Shown here: positions 40,566-49,527 of the stretch, in pieces
Position numbering within the stretch: position 1 is the first letter of the stretch
Layout: each line of letters begins with the position of its first letter
Source of the DNA: an uncultured Isosphaeraceae bacterium
GTDB lineage: Bacteria > Planctomycetota > Planctomycetia > Isosphaerales > Isosphaeraceae
Direction of reading: 5' to 3'
NCBI GenBank assembly: GCA_945957605.1
Contig: CAMFLR010000004.1
Coordinates: 248,001-312,000, forward strand
DNA: 64,000 nt
Made by a program: the position numbers and the translations under genes
The notes under the pieces: model-generated
Database searches by the model: none
Told to the model about the DNA's origin: nothing
Seen by the model: the letters and a program-made list of their open reading frames with translations, nothing else

Positions 40566-41435
40566 ATGAGTTTCCAGATTTGCAATGTCGATCGCCCCGA
40601 TTCGTTCGAGGCGATCCGCTCGAGCTTTGCGGAACTTGTGGGAGAAGACGACGGCCTGCGGATTTCGCAGATCGACGTTGAGTCGCCACTCTATCGTTCG
40701 CTCAAGCAACGCGGCATCGCCCGCCCGTTTCTCGTTTACGAAATCTCACCGCCCGACACGCTTCATATCACGACATTACCGGAAAGCTATGAGGCTTTTC
40801 TCGCCAGACGCGGCGGCAAGACGCGAAAGAATCTCAAACGCGAGTTTCGCGTTCTCGAGACGAAGTTGGGAGACGTCGCGTGGAAGTCGTATGAAACGGA
40901 GTCGGACGTTGACGCGTTTCTCAAGGTTGCGGCGCCAGTCGCAGACGCATCGTGGCAGTCAAAGGTCGAGGAAACGAGCCTTGGTCGTCAGGCGTATCAT
41001 GCGGAGAAATATCGCCAGCGAGCTGCGCGGGGAAATCTGCTCGCTTACACGCTAGTAAAACAGGATGGATCGGCAATTGCCTTCTGGCTTGGTGATTTGC
41101 GAGGTGACACGCTTTACCTCGAGAAGGTGGGTTACGATCCCGGGTTTGCGGATGTCGCGCCGGCCAAGATGCTGCTCTACAGGATGCTCGAACTGGAAAT
41201 GGCGCGCGAGCCGCGGCGTTTTAACATCATCAATTGGGGACATGGCGACCAGCCGTACAAACGCGATTTCTCGACGCAAAAATCGAACGTCGCCGATGTT
41301 TGGTTGCTGAAGAAGACGTGGAAGAATCGCCTTTGGGTTGCTCGTCACGGTGCGCCCCGAAGACTGGTTGCGTGGCTGAAAAAGTCGGACGTTTTGCTCG
41401 AAATCAAACGCAGGTTCGTGCCGGCTCGTCATTGA
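40566..41435 (+). CDS. GNAT-fold (CelD/BioF2-like) acyltransferase
   Basis: A 289-aa protein of the family once named CelD/cellulose-biosynthesis acetyltransferase: the basic loop LARRGGKTRKNLKREFRVLE, then a second GNAT half with LLAYTLVKQDGSAIAFWLGD and the acceptor-binding end INWGHGDQPYKRDFSTQ. Members move acyl groups in exopolysaccharide and aminoacyl-ligase-like chemistry. Substrate unknown. It starts 60 bp after the kinase gene, so the two may be co-transcribed. Confidence 0.75.
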   Translation: MSFQICNVDRPDSFEAIRSSFAELVGEDDGLRISQIDVESPLYRSLKQRGIARPFLVYEISPPDTLHITTLPESYEAFLARRGGKTRKNLKREFRVLETKLGDVAWKSYETESDVDAFLKVAAPVADASWQSKVEETSLGRQAYHAEKYRQRAARGNLLAYTLVKQDGSAIAFWLGDLRGDTLYLEKVGYDPGFADVAPAKMLLYRMLELEMAREPRRFNIINWGHGDQPYKRDFSTQKSNVADVWLLKKTWKNRLWVARHGAPRRLVAWLKKSDVLLEIKRRFVPARH

Positions 41436-41460
41436 GTTCAAAAGTATTTTCATCCCGAGA

Positions 41461-41513
41461 ATAAAAAAAGCCTTCCGTTGAATCCTCATCATCGAGGACT
41501 CAACGAACGGCTT
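41461..41513 (-). terminator. Intrinsic terminator shared by convergent genes
   Basis: AAGCCTTCCGTTGAATCCTC pairs with GAGGACTCAACGAACGGCTT around a 6-base loop with small bulges; on the minus strand it is followed by TTTTTTTATT. It lies between the GNAT gene and the lipoprotein gene. Confidence 0.85.
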
Positions 41514-41532
41514 GAACCGCATTGAGAATCGC

Positions 41533-41745
41533 TTAGCGCGACTTCTTTTCTTTGGTTACGGTGAACTTAGCATTGTGCGCGCGTTCTTCCTGCAAAGCCG
41601 GGTCCTCGTCGATCGGAGCAGCCTTCCCAACCGCTTCCTGGGGGCTAAGCATTTTCATGTCGGCGTAGGGGTCGATCGGCGTATCCGAGCAGCCGGAGAA
41701 CAGGCCGAACAAACCGAGCACACCCGCCATCATCAACCAACGCAT
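41533..41745 (-). CDS. Small lipoprotein
   Basis: A 70-aa protein (start MRWLMMAGVLGLFGLFSGCS; AAGGAC before ATG 41745). LFGLFSGC is a lipobox with Cys19 as the lipidation site. The mature part has PYADMKMLSPQEAVGKAAPI and a basic end. It sits 40 bp from the DUF1559 pilin-like gene on the same strand; the pair is a common planctomycete arrangement. Function unknown. Confidence 0.8.
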   Translation of the reverse strand: MRWLMMAGVLGLFGLFSGCSDTPIDPYADMKMLSPQEAVGKAAPIDEDPALQEERAHNAKFTVTKEKKSR

Positions 41746-41781
41746 TGTCCTTGCTCCTGTTGTTTTTGCGTGTCGCAAGGA

Positions 41782-42891
41782 TCAATAAGAGTCGGCGCTG
41801 AGGACGCCACCGTCGTCGATGACCGACAGCTTGCGGAAAGTGTCGGGGCTGACGGTGTACTTGATCGAGCGAACCGAGCCGTCGGTCAGCAGCACGTTCG
41901 TGCCGGAGGGGTGCGAGCTGCCGAACATCTTGCGCCAGACGGTACCGGTCGACGAAACTTGCGGGTTGGGCGGGTTGTTGCAGATACCAGCATAGGCCGG
42001 TGCGAGGGCATCGGCGATCGGCGGGAAGTGGAAGCGAACGCAGTCTTCATCCCAGCCGGAGTTCTGCCACATTTCGTTGTCGCCGCCATCGCTGCCCCAG
42101 ACCTGATTCGGCAAGCTCTTTTCGGCGACGATGATCGAGTTCGATGTGCCGTCGGTGAAGTCGGCAAGGCGACGGACAGCACCCAGGCCGCCCCAAACGA
42201 TCGCACCCTTCGAGCCAGCGACGTTGCCACGGTTAATGGTCGTCGACGAACCGAGGCCGTAGTTCGGCGTGCCACCGTTCGGCGGGGCGGGGATGAAGTT
42301 GCCGTTCGAGCAGCCGTACATCGAGCCGCTCAGGTAGCCAGCACAACCGGCGTAGTCGTTACGCGAGGTCGCGGTCGCGGGGTTGCTGCCACTCTTGTAG
42401 TTCGTCCGGCGCGTCGGGCAATAGAACCAGGGCAAAGCGACCTGGCTGACCGTTGTTTCGCCGTCGTAGTTTGCGGGGCGGCTCGTGTAGATCGCGGGAA
42501 CCGAGAAATTCGCGATGTTGTAGACCTGCTGCTGTTCAATGAACGGCAGGATCTTGAAGAAGTGGTTCCAACCGTTCGGCGAAGCGGCGTTGCAGCAGGC
42601 GCCGTTCTGGGGGTAGCCGGTGGTATCAGCCGCACCACCGGTCGTAACGGCATTCGGATCGCCGTCGTACGGACCCTGCGGAAGGTAAGTGTTGACGTTT
42701 TCGAAGTTCAACATCCCGAGGCCAATTTGCTTCAGATTGTTGCTGCACTGAGCGCGACGAGCGGCTTCGCGGGCCGACTGAACGGCGGGCAGCAGCAGGG
42801 CGATCAGGACGGCAATAATGGCAATAACCACAAGCAGCTCGATCAACGTAAATCCAGAGCGTTGCCGGGCCATGCGAAGTGAACGAACCAC
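41782..42891 (-). CDS. DUF1559 protein with prepilin-type N-terminus
   Basis: A 369-aa protein. The N-terminus [20 protein letters not shown] is a type IV prepilin/pseudopilin leader cut by prepilin peptidase, and the rest has the typical DUF1559 text ([45 protein letters not shown] near the end). DUF1559 proteins are greatly expanded in planctomycetes and are probably surface or pseudopilus proteins. I use the GTG at 42891 since AGGAG is eight bases away; ATG 42873 is the alternative. Confidence 0.92.
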   Translation of the reverse strand: MVRSLRMARQRSGFTLIELLVVIAIIAVLIALLLPAVQSAREAARRAQCSNNLKQIGLGMLNFENVNTYLPQGPYDGDPNAVTTGGAADTTGYPQNGACCNAASPNGWNHFFKILPFIEQQQVYNIANFSVPAIYTSRPANYDGETTVSQVALPWFYCPTRRTNYKSGSNPATATSRNDYAGCAGYLSGSMYGCSNGNFIPAPPNGGTPNYGLGSSTTINRGNVAGSKGAIVWGGLGAVRRLADFTDGTSNSIIVAEKSLPNQVWGSDGGDNEMWQNSGWDEDCVRFHFPPIADALAPAYAGICNNPPNPQVSSTGTVWRKMFGSSHPSGTNVLLTDGSVRSIKYTVSPDTFRKLSVIDDGGVLSADSY

Positions 42892-43787
42892 TGAGCTTCT
42901 CTCCTTCTCTTCAATGAGGGCATGCCTAAAAACAAAAAATCGGGTGGATCGCCACCCGATCGGGCCATGTTAGTCGTGAATCGCGAAGAGAAAACAAGAG
43001 TTTTGTAAAGAGTTTGAGAAGCTTTCATCCTCAAATCTCTTTGAGAGAAAGATCAAAGCGCAGCCGAATACGAACGGCCGAATTGGCCGTTTGCGAAGTT
43101 CAAGCGCAGAGAGAGGGAAACGCTCAAAAGAGCGATGGCTGGGTCAAATCAAAACGCTTTGAAACTCCGGCGGGATGAACCTATCTCAACGCAGAACCAC
43201 ATGATGCAAGCGAAGCAGAACCGCGTCAACTGCTTGACAAAACAGAGAAAACCTCCCACGCATTCGAATTCGCCTCCATGACAATCGTCAAAGCTGAGCT
43301 TTGGAATTTGCACGATCGTCGAGGCGATCGAACGGGATTATTCGATTCATCGGCCGAGGCGCATCCGGAGATATTAACGCTCGGTGCGTATGGCAATCGC
43401 TGTTCGATTAAGCCAGATCATTGAATCACTTGCATCAAATTCCCATGCTATCAATTTGTATTCACACTGTTGACTGTATGAGTTCCTGGCTTCCAGATTT
43501 GTGAGTTGTAGTGTCGCGAATCACAATCGTGATTCCAAACACATTCAAATCTCAGCGCGAACCGACATGAGTTGGTTTGTGTCAGCGTCGGTTGGAAGGT
43601 CAATCTCTGTTTTGGAGAATCCGGCAATGCTCTGCCAATTCGTCTTATCAGAACTGTTACGTCGAACCTGTCCTGCGAAATCTGCCCGCTGAATTGCTGG
43701 GGTTGGCTTGGGACGGTTCGCGCTACCTTGAGCAAAAGCATTCGCTCTTGCTTATTGTTGCATCCGTACGTCCCTGGAGTCCAACCC
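42892..43787. promoter_or_regulatory. Long leader/intergenic region, 896 bp, mostly without genes
   Basis: Between the DUF1559 start and the PcfJ-like gene. The first 70 bp hold a terminator-like hairpin facing DUF1559 (listed). The remainder shows only short, unlikely frames; one from 43572 leads into the PcfJ gene but has a poor start. I take it as the shared promoter region for both divergent genes. Confidence 0.5.
42931..42960 (-). promoter_or_regulatory. Terminator-like hairpin in the DUF1559 leader
   Basis: ATCGGGTGG (42939-42947) pairs with CCACCCGAT (42952-42960), and on the minus strand a T-run (TTTTTTGTTTTT) follows, 40-50 bases before the DUF1559 start. No gene lies upstream on that strand, so it is better explained as a leader attenuator than as a terminator of another transcript. 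Confidence 0.6.
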
Positions 43788-45038
43788 ATGTCGATTGGAA
43801 CGCTACGTAAGAAGTCCGCGAAATCGATTTTAGATCGAGCAATTCACGCTGCATTAAGGACGTCGGTCGGGCGCGATCCGCGCAACCGAACCGCGTTCTA
43901 CCGATTGCTCGGCATCGCTCGCCGCGTCAGGCTTGTTCGAATTGAAACCGGCGGCGGACGAACCGGAATCACCGGGCTTGAATCGCTGGTACGCGGCCTG
44001 CTCGCGCTCGCGAGTTTCCACAAAAACTGGTTGCGGTCCCCTGAACTTGCCGACCTTCAAGGCCTCAATCCTCGACGACAATTCACATTGTTGGCGAGGC
44101 ATTTACTTGCCGATTATCCCGTGCCCGAGTTCATGACATCCGTCTGGCTCGCGCCTTTGAATCTCAGTTCAACGCGACACAAGATGTGGTTCGTTCACAT
44201 CGGCACCGGTAAGAACATTCGCACGGCGAAACTACCCATCGCATACACCAAGCGCATGGCGCACGAGTTCCTCGACGCCCCAGCGCATCTCACCGTTGAG
44301 CAGGCACTGAGGTGGGGGCAAATACGAGGCCTCGGTGGTTCGAAGGAACTCGCCCTAGCGATCCTCCAGACGCGTTTGGGAAAATGGTTCCGTCATGAGG
44401 GTTTCTGGATCACTGTGATCCACTTCTTCATCAACCACCCCAAGATGGACCTGATTCACGTCGCGCCGATTGTTGAGTATCTGTATGGGCAAAAGTACGT
44501 CGATGCGGACGTGTTAATGGTCGACGGTGACACGATCAACATCGGCCCGCCGCAGCCTGCGCTGACGATGAAGGGGCGTACGCCAGAGGCTTTGCTGCGT
44601 CAGATCGACGCATGGAACGCCAAGATCAAGCGACCGAGACGACTGAAGGTCCTGACCTGGAAACCTGCGTCGATCGGCGGATTTCAAAAGCTTGAGAACG
44701 AAGGCGGTGAAAACGAACGAGTCTGGACAATCCAGGAGCTAACGAACAGTTTGCAACTGAAGCACGAAGGGGACGCGATGAATCATTGCGTTGGAACCTA
44801 CGTGAGCAGTTGTATGACTCGTACGTCTTCAATTTGGTCGATGCGGTTCATGATCGGAGGCCGCGCTTACCGCGTAATGACCATTGAAATCGAATTGAGT
44901 TCACGCACGATTTGTCAGGCAAAACGTCGCGGGAATTCCAATCCCAATGAGAAGTCGCTCAACATCTTGAGGCAGTGGGCCAAGGCGGAAGGGCTAAAAA
45001 TCTCGTACTGGAACGGCGAGGTGCAGGTGCAGGAATGA
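43788..45038 (+). CDS. PcfJ-like protein
   Basis: A 416-aa protein, start at ATG 43788 with GGAG eight bases upstream. The C-terminal 200 residues carry the PcfJ hallmark MNHCVGTYVSSCMTRTSSIW (Cys and His in a HCVGxY motif) and a strand-helix end (LNILRQWAKAEGLKISYWNG). The N-terminal part is basic and helical. PcfJ proteins were first seen on conjugative plasmids; their role is not established. Here it appears to be chromosomal. Confidence 0.82.
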   Translation: MSIGTLRKKSAKSILDRAIHAALRTSVGRDPRNRTAFYRLLGIARRVRLVRIETGGGRTGITGLESLVRGLLALASFHKNWLRSPELADLQGLNPRRQFTLLARHLLADYPVPEFMTSVWLAPLNLSSTRHKMWFVHIGTGKNIRTAKLPIAYTKRMAHEFLDAPAHLTVEQALRWGQIRGLGGSKELALAILQTRLGKWFRHEGFWITVIHFFINHPKMDLIHVAPIVEYLYGQKYVDADVLMVDGDTINIGPPQPALTMKGRTPEALLRQIDAWNAKIKRPRRLKVLTWKPASIGGFQKLENEGGENERVWTIQELTNSLQLKHEGDAMNHCVGTYVSSCMTRTSSIWSMRFMIGGRAYRVMTIEIELSSRTICQAKRRGNSNPNEKSLNILRQWAKAEGLKISYWNGEVQVQE

Positions 45039-45061
45039 TGTGCAATGTCCGCCGGCGATTT

Positions 45062-45295
45062 TCAGGAGGGATCGAGCGGTTCCAGGCAATTCACGACTTG
45101 GTGGCAGCGCGGACAGAGGGCTGAGTCTTGTGGGCCAGCAAATTTCACCGACACGATTTGGTGGCAAATCGGGCAAAGACCAAAGCATTCGCCGCGCGGA
45201 GTATCGTAAACCGGTTTGCGATTATGACGCCTTTCCGAGGCCTGGTGGTCGAGATCCTTGATCAGCCCGAGCAGCGAATTTGCCATCCAAACCAT
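45062..45295 (-). CDS. Small zinc-ribbon protein
   Basis: A 77-aa protein starting MVWMANSLLGLIKDLDHQAS (AAGGAG six bases upstream). Two CxxC pairs (LCPICHQIV and LCPRCHQVV) form a zinc ribbon. Function unknown. Confidence 0.75.
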   Translation of the reverse strand: MVWMANSLLGLIKDLDHQASERRHNRKPVYDTPRGECFGLCPICHQIVSVKFAGPQDSALCPRCHQVVNCLEPLDPS

Positions 45296-45403
45296 GGCAG
45301 ACTCCTTGCGACGCAAAAATACTTGTCGTCGCAGAGTGCATTCGATGGCTTGTGATGATTATTGTCGCGTCGCGCGATTCTCAGGTCAGTTCGCTTCGAA
45401 ACG

Positions 45404-45437
45404 CCAACGCCTCGCGAGTTGAATCGCGAGGCGTTGG
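45404..45437. terminator. Perfect 14-bp hairpin downstream of the YTV gene
   Basis: CCAACGCCTCGCGA (45404-45417) pairs perfectly with TCGCGAGGCGTTGG (45424-45437), loop GTTGAA. It lies 40 bp after the YTV stop, where a terminator is expected, although no T-run follows. Confidence 0.7.
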
Positions 45438-45477
45438 AGCGTTGGGTCGAGTTGACGCGTCTGCTAGCGTTCTTGGC

Positions 45478-47727
45478 TTAGAAGAACTTGTGCTTCTTCT
45501 TGCCGAGCAGCGGGTGGCAGGTGTCGCACGGCTCGACGGCGATCGTGCTCACCGGGCCTTGCGGCGAGGCGACCACGCTCTGCGACGACGGCATCACCGG
45601 GCAGTGAACGGTCACGGGGACCTTCACGCACACTTCAACCGGCACTTGCTTGCAGATCGTCTTGGGGACGCACACCATCTTGGTTTCGCAAACCTTGCGG
45701 GCAACCTGCTGCGGGCAGTGAATCGTCGTGCTGACCGGCACCTGACGGCAAACCGGCTCGCAGACCTTCTTCACGCACTGGATCGTCTGCATTTCGCAGA
45801 CGGTCGTCGGCACGCAACGGGTGCGGGTTTCGCAAACGGTCTCGCAGATCGTTTGCGGCACCTTCTTCACGCAGGTTTCGCTGACCATCCGGCAGGTCGT
45901 GACCGGCACGGGGCAGTGCTTGGTTTCCGTAACCATCCGGCAGGTGGTGACAGGAACCTGCTTGCTGCACTGTTCGGTGACCATGCGGCAGATGGTGACG
46001 GGCACCTTCTTGACGCAGGTTTCGCGAACCATCCGGGTGACGGTGCAGGGGACCTGCTTGGTGCAGGTTTCCTTGACCATCTTCGTGACCGTGACGGGCA
46101 CCGTGCGAACGGCCTGCTCGGGGCACATCACCGTAACGGTGTAGGCTTCCTGGCGGCACATCGTCTTGGCGCACATCTTGGTGACACTGACCGGAACCAT
46201 CCGGGTGCAGGTCTTGGGGACCATCACGCAGGTGGTGTAGGGAACGGTGCGATAAGCGGTTTCGCTGACCATGCGGCACGTGGTAACCGGAACCTGGCGA
46301 ACCTGTTCCGTGGTGACCATCTCGCAGGTCGTGACAGGGACCTGACGCGTCTGCGTTTCGCTGACGTAGCGGGTCGTCTGAACGGGAACCTGCTTCACAT
46401 ATTCCTGGGCGACCATCCGGCAGGTGGTGACAGGAATCTGCTTGGTGATCGTTTCAGGAATCTTGCGGCAGACCGTGACCGGAACCTGCTTGCGAACCGA
46501 CTGACGCTCGTAGACGGTGCAGGTAACGTCCTGAACAACCGTCTGGGGCTGCCAGACTCGCTTGCAAACGTAGGTACCGGGGCACTGCACGTAGCAGCCA
46601 TCTTTGCAGATGACCTTGCCCGGGACGTAGACCTGTTCGGTCACCCACTGGCCGCATTCCTTGGAAACTTGCTTGGTGAAGGTGCGGGGGACGCAAACCG
46701 TCTCGCACGTTTCACGCATCTCGGTCTCGGTGACGTTGCGATAGCACGTTTCCGTGACCGTCTTGTAGCTAGTTTCCTGCACAGGATTGCAGACGGTGTA
46801 GCGGCATTCCTTCATGACGGTTTCGCAGACCGGCTTGCAAACCGTGTAGCACTCGGTCTTCATAACCGTGCGCTTGACCGGTGTGCAGACGGTGTAGCGG
46901 CATTCCTTCATGACGGTTTCGCGAACCGGCTTGCAAACGGTGTACGCCTCTTGCTTGTAGGCACACTGCTTGACCGGCACGTTAACCGTGTAGCTCTGCG
47001 GCTGCATGACGGTCGTCTGGACCGGCACCTGCACGGTGTAAGGCACCGAGCGGTAGCAGGTCTTCTGCACCGGACGCTGCACCGTGTAAACCTGCTGCTT
47101 GTAGCAAGTTTCCTGAACGGGGCGGCAAACGGTGTAGGGGACCGTCTTCATCACCGTTTCCTGCACGGGGCGGCAAACGGTGTAGCAGGTGTCTTTATAC
47201 GTGGTCTCGCGAACCGGACGGGAGACGTTGTACGTGACCGTCTGCATGTGGGTCTCGCGAACCGGGCGGCAGACCGAATAGGCCCGCATCTCGGTGTGTG
47301 TTTCGCGGACCGGACGCTGGACGGTGTAGGTCACGTCCTTCCAGATGGTCCGCTGAACGGGACGCTGGACGGTGTATTGCTGCTCGGTCATCACCGTGCG
47401 ATAGCACGGCTTTTGAACCGTATAGGGAACGTCGCGGCTCACGTAGTCGACGACGGTTTTCACACTGTTCACGGTCTTGGGGACCATGATCGTTTCGCAA
47501 ACCGTACGCTCGACTGTGACGGGCTGCTGCTCGTAAACGGTTTCAGAAACATTCTGCAAAACCGTTTGCCGCTGCAGTTGATATTCAACGTGCCCCCCAC
47601 ATTCTTGGGGAGCAGGACAACAACGGGTCGAGGCGGCACCAGCATAACTGGCCGCCTCCGCCGGACGACCAGTGGCCCACAAGCCCGCAACAAGGGCGAG
47701 GGACACGATCGACAGTAGTTTACGCAT
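45478..47727 (-). CDS. YTV-repeat, cysteine-rich surface protein
   Basis: A 749-aa protein. A Sec signal (MRKLLSIVSLALVAGLWATG) leads to a region of dozens of roughly 20-residue units of the type YTVxRPVxET, CRMVxExxxKxVPV and CxTVCxxxxxR, each with Cys. Planctomycete YTV proteins are secreted, highly repetitive and likely crosslinked by disulfides, and are candidates for a proteinaceous cell-wall or surface layer. Codon bias makes the opposite strand open over more than 2.4 kb. Confidence 0.88.
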   Translation of the reverse strand: MRKLLSIVSLALVAGLWATGRPAEAASYAGAASTRCCPAPQECGGHVEYQLQRQTVLQNVSETVYEQQPVTVERTVCETIMVPKTVNSVKTVVDYVSRDVPYTVQKPCYRTVMTEQQYTVQRPVQRTIWKDVTYTVQRPVRETHTEMRAYSVCRPVRETHMQTVTYNVSRPVRETTYKDTCYTVCRPVQETVMKTVPYTVCRPVQETCYKQQVYTVQRPVQKTCYRSVPYTVQVPVQTTVMQPQSYTVNVPVKQCAYKQEAYTVCKPVRETVMKECRYTVCTPVKRTVMKTECYTVCKPVCETVMKECRYTVCNPVQETSYKTVTETCYRNVTETEMRETCETVCVPRTFTKQVSKECGQWVTEQVYVPGKVICKDGCYVQCPGTYVCKRVWQPQTVVQDVTCTVYERQSVRKQVPVTVCRKIPETITKQIPVTTCRMVAQEYVKQVPVQTTRYVSETQTRQVPVTTCEMVTTEQVRQVPVTTCRMVSETAYRTVPYTTCVMVPKTCTRMVPVSVTKMCAKTMCRQEAYTVTVMCPEQAVRTVPVTVTKMVKETCTKQVPCTVTRMVRETCVKKVPVTICRMVTEQCSKQVPVTTCRMVTETKHCPVPVTTCRMVSETCVKKVPQTICETVCETRTRCVPTTVCEMQTIQCVKKVCEPVCRQVPVSTTIHCPQQVARKVCETKMVCVPKTICKQVPVEVCVKVPVTVHCPVMPSSQSVVASPQGPVSTIAVEPCDTCHPLLGKKKHKFF

Positions 47728-48288
47728 TGCGAGACGCTCCTCGACAAGTCCCGATCATTACGGGCACCGCGCTCCGGAAGAAGAACCTCCGCTTCCTCAC
47801 GGAGTCGCCAACTCACCCGTAAGCTTCGGACGCTTTCGAGACGCGACTTCAAAACTTTCTCCAGATTTCCCAATAACCCGAAATCGCCAAAACGTAAAGT
47901 TTGCCTGGTCGTTACGTCAGTTACCAGCAGCCCCAAGATTACCGGAATAGGCCGTAGAGTCGCGGGTAATCGGATGAGCTTTCCTCATGCTTTTCACCCT
48001 TACACTCGCTACGGTTTTACAGCACTCGATTCCAGACTTGAGATCGTGCCGATGGAATCGTGGAATCGCATTCCGGTGGGCGGACAAAAACTCGCCGACG
48101 ACGGACAGGAATTCGCCGAACTGCGTAATTCTCAAGCGAATACCCTCTTCGTAAATCAATTTGGCAACAGCAGTTAAGACGAAGCAAAGACCATGGGCAT
48201 GCGATTTGCGACGCGGATTTGAGTGACGGTAAACTGCCGTACGAGCGATGTAGACGACCTTGAAGACTCTCACGAAAGCGAGACTTTG
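47728..48288. other. 561-bp intergenic region with no supported gene
   Basis: Upstream region shared by the divergent YTV and squalene-cyclase-like genes. Frames on both strands look random in composition. Presumably promoter DNA for both genes; no clear -35/-10 pair seen. Confidence 0.5.
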
Positions 48289-49419
48289 ATGAGCCGATCT
48301 TTTGGCCGCCGCGAGTTTCTGGTGACCAGCGCGCAGGGATTAGCCGGTCTGGGCCTGATCGGCAGCTTGCCAGGCAGAGTGTTTGCCGATGACTCGGCCA
48401 GCGCTGAGAGCCAGATCGCCAAGGGCGTGGCGTTTCTACGAGGCCGACAGGGGGCCGATGGAAGCTGGTCGTCAAATCGCAAGGAGCCGGGAATCACGGC
48501 CTTGGTCGTTTCGGCGCTACTGCGATCCAAACAAGTCACTGCCGACGAACCGGTCGTAACAAAGGGGCTCGCGTATCTCGAAGGGTTCGTCGGGCCCAAG
48601 GGCGGCCTTTCGGAAGCGCCTCACGCGAACTACACGACAGCCATCGCGCTCATGGTGTTTCACGACGCCAACAAGAACGGCAAGTACGACAAGCTGATCG
48701 CCAGCAGTCAGGCGTTTTTGAAGGGCGTGCAGTGGGACGAGTCGGAAGGGAAAGACGCCAAGAACGATTTTTATGGCGGATCGGGTTATGGCGGTAACAA
48801 CAGCCGCCCCGACCTATCGAACACCGCGTTCTTCATGGAAGCGCTTCGCGACAGCGGCTTGCCGGCCGATGACCCCGCACTTCGCAAGGCCCTCGTCTTC
48901 GTCTCCCGCTGCCAGAATCTCAAAACCGAGTTCAACGACCAGCCTTGGGCCGACAAGATCAACGACGGCGGCTTCGTTTACACGGCCGCGAACGGCGGGT
49001 CCAGCGTCGCCGGTAAGGCAGACAACGGCGGCTTACGGTCTTATCCTGCGATGACCTACGCCGGCCTGAAGAGCATGATCTACGCCGGCCTGACCGCCGA
49101 CGATCCTCGCGTGAAAGCCGCGCTCGAGTACATCGGCAAGCACTACAGCGTCGATGACAACCCCGGCCTGGGCGAACGCGGGTTGTATTACTACTACCAG
49201 ACGTTCGCGAAGTCGCTGGCGGTACTTGGAAAGCCGACGTTAGTGGACGCCGCAGGCAAGTCGCACGACTGGCGGGCTGATTTGACGGCCGCACTCGGCA
49301 AGCGTCAGGCTGCCGACGGAAGCTGGGTCAACAAGGCCGATGGGTTCATGGAAGGTGACGCCAACCTCGTCACCGCGTACGCGATCATCGCGCTCAGTTA
49401 CACCAAGCCCAAGTCGTAA
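48289..49419 (+). CDS. Tat-exported prenyltransferase/squalene-cyclase-fold protein
   Basis: A 376-aa protein starting at ATG 48289. The signal RREFLVTSAQGLAGLGLIGS contains a twin-arginine (SFGRREFL) and ends at VFADDSASA. The mature part holds QW-like repeats (RGRQGADGSWSSN, KRQAADGSWVNKA) and a Gly-rich middle of the alpha/alpha toroid fold. These are found in planctomycete-specific secreted proteins; no DxDD catalytic motif is seen, so it is probably not a true cyclase. Confidence 0.83.
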   Translation: MSRSFGRREFLVTSAQGLAGLGLIGSLPGRVFADDSASAESQIAKGVAFLRGRQGADGSWSSNRKEPGITALVVSALLRSKQVTADEPVVTKGLAYLEGFVGPKGGLSEAPHANYTTAIALMVFHDANKNGKYDKLIASSQAFLKGVQWDESEGKDAKNDFYGGSGYGGNNSRPDLSNTAFFMEALRDSGLPADDPALRKALVFVSRCQNLKTEFNDQPWADKINDGGFVYTAANGGSSVAGKADNGGLRSYPAMTYAGLKSMIYAGLTADDPRVKAALEYIGKHYSVDDNPGLGERGLYYYYQTFAKSLAVLGKPTLVDAAGKSHDWRADLTAALGKRQAADGSWVNKADGFMEGDANLVTAYAIIALSYTKPKS

Positions 49420-49527
49420 AGGCCGGCTGTGCGTTCGGGGCGTCCTTGCCGAGTTTCAAAGCAGGACGCCCCCATGTACGCGCAGGTTGCAGATTTGGCC
49501 GTAGTAATCGTCTTCCTCGAAGCTTCC

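Noticed and set aside
41512-42882. 456-codon plus-strand frame
   Set aside because: Antisense to the DUF1559 gene with a clear prepilin leader.
45280-47718. 812-codon plus-strand frame
   Set aside because: It runs antisense to the signal-peptide-bearing, repeat-structured YTV gene and has the His/Asp/Arg-rich text expected from reversed codons.
47917-48273. 118-codon minus-strand frame
   Set aside because: No ribosome binding site and random composition; lies in the divergent promoter region.
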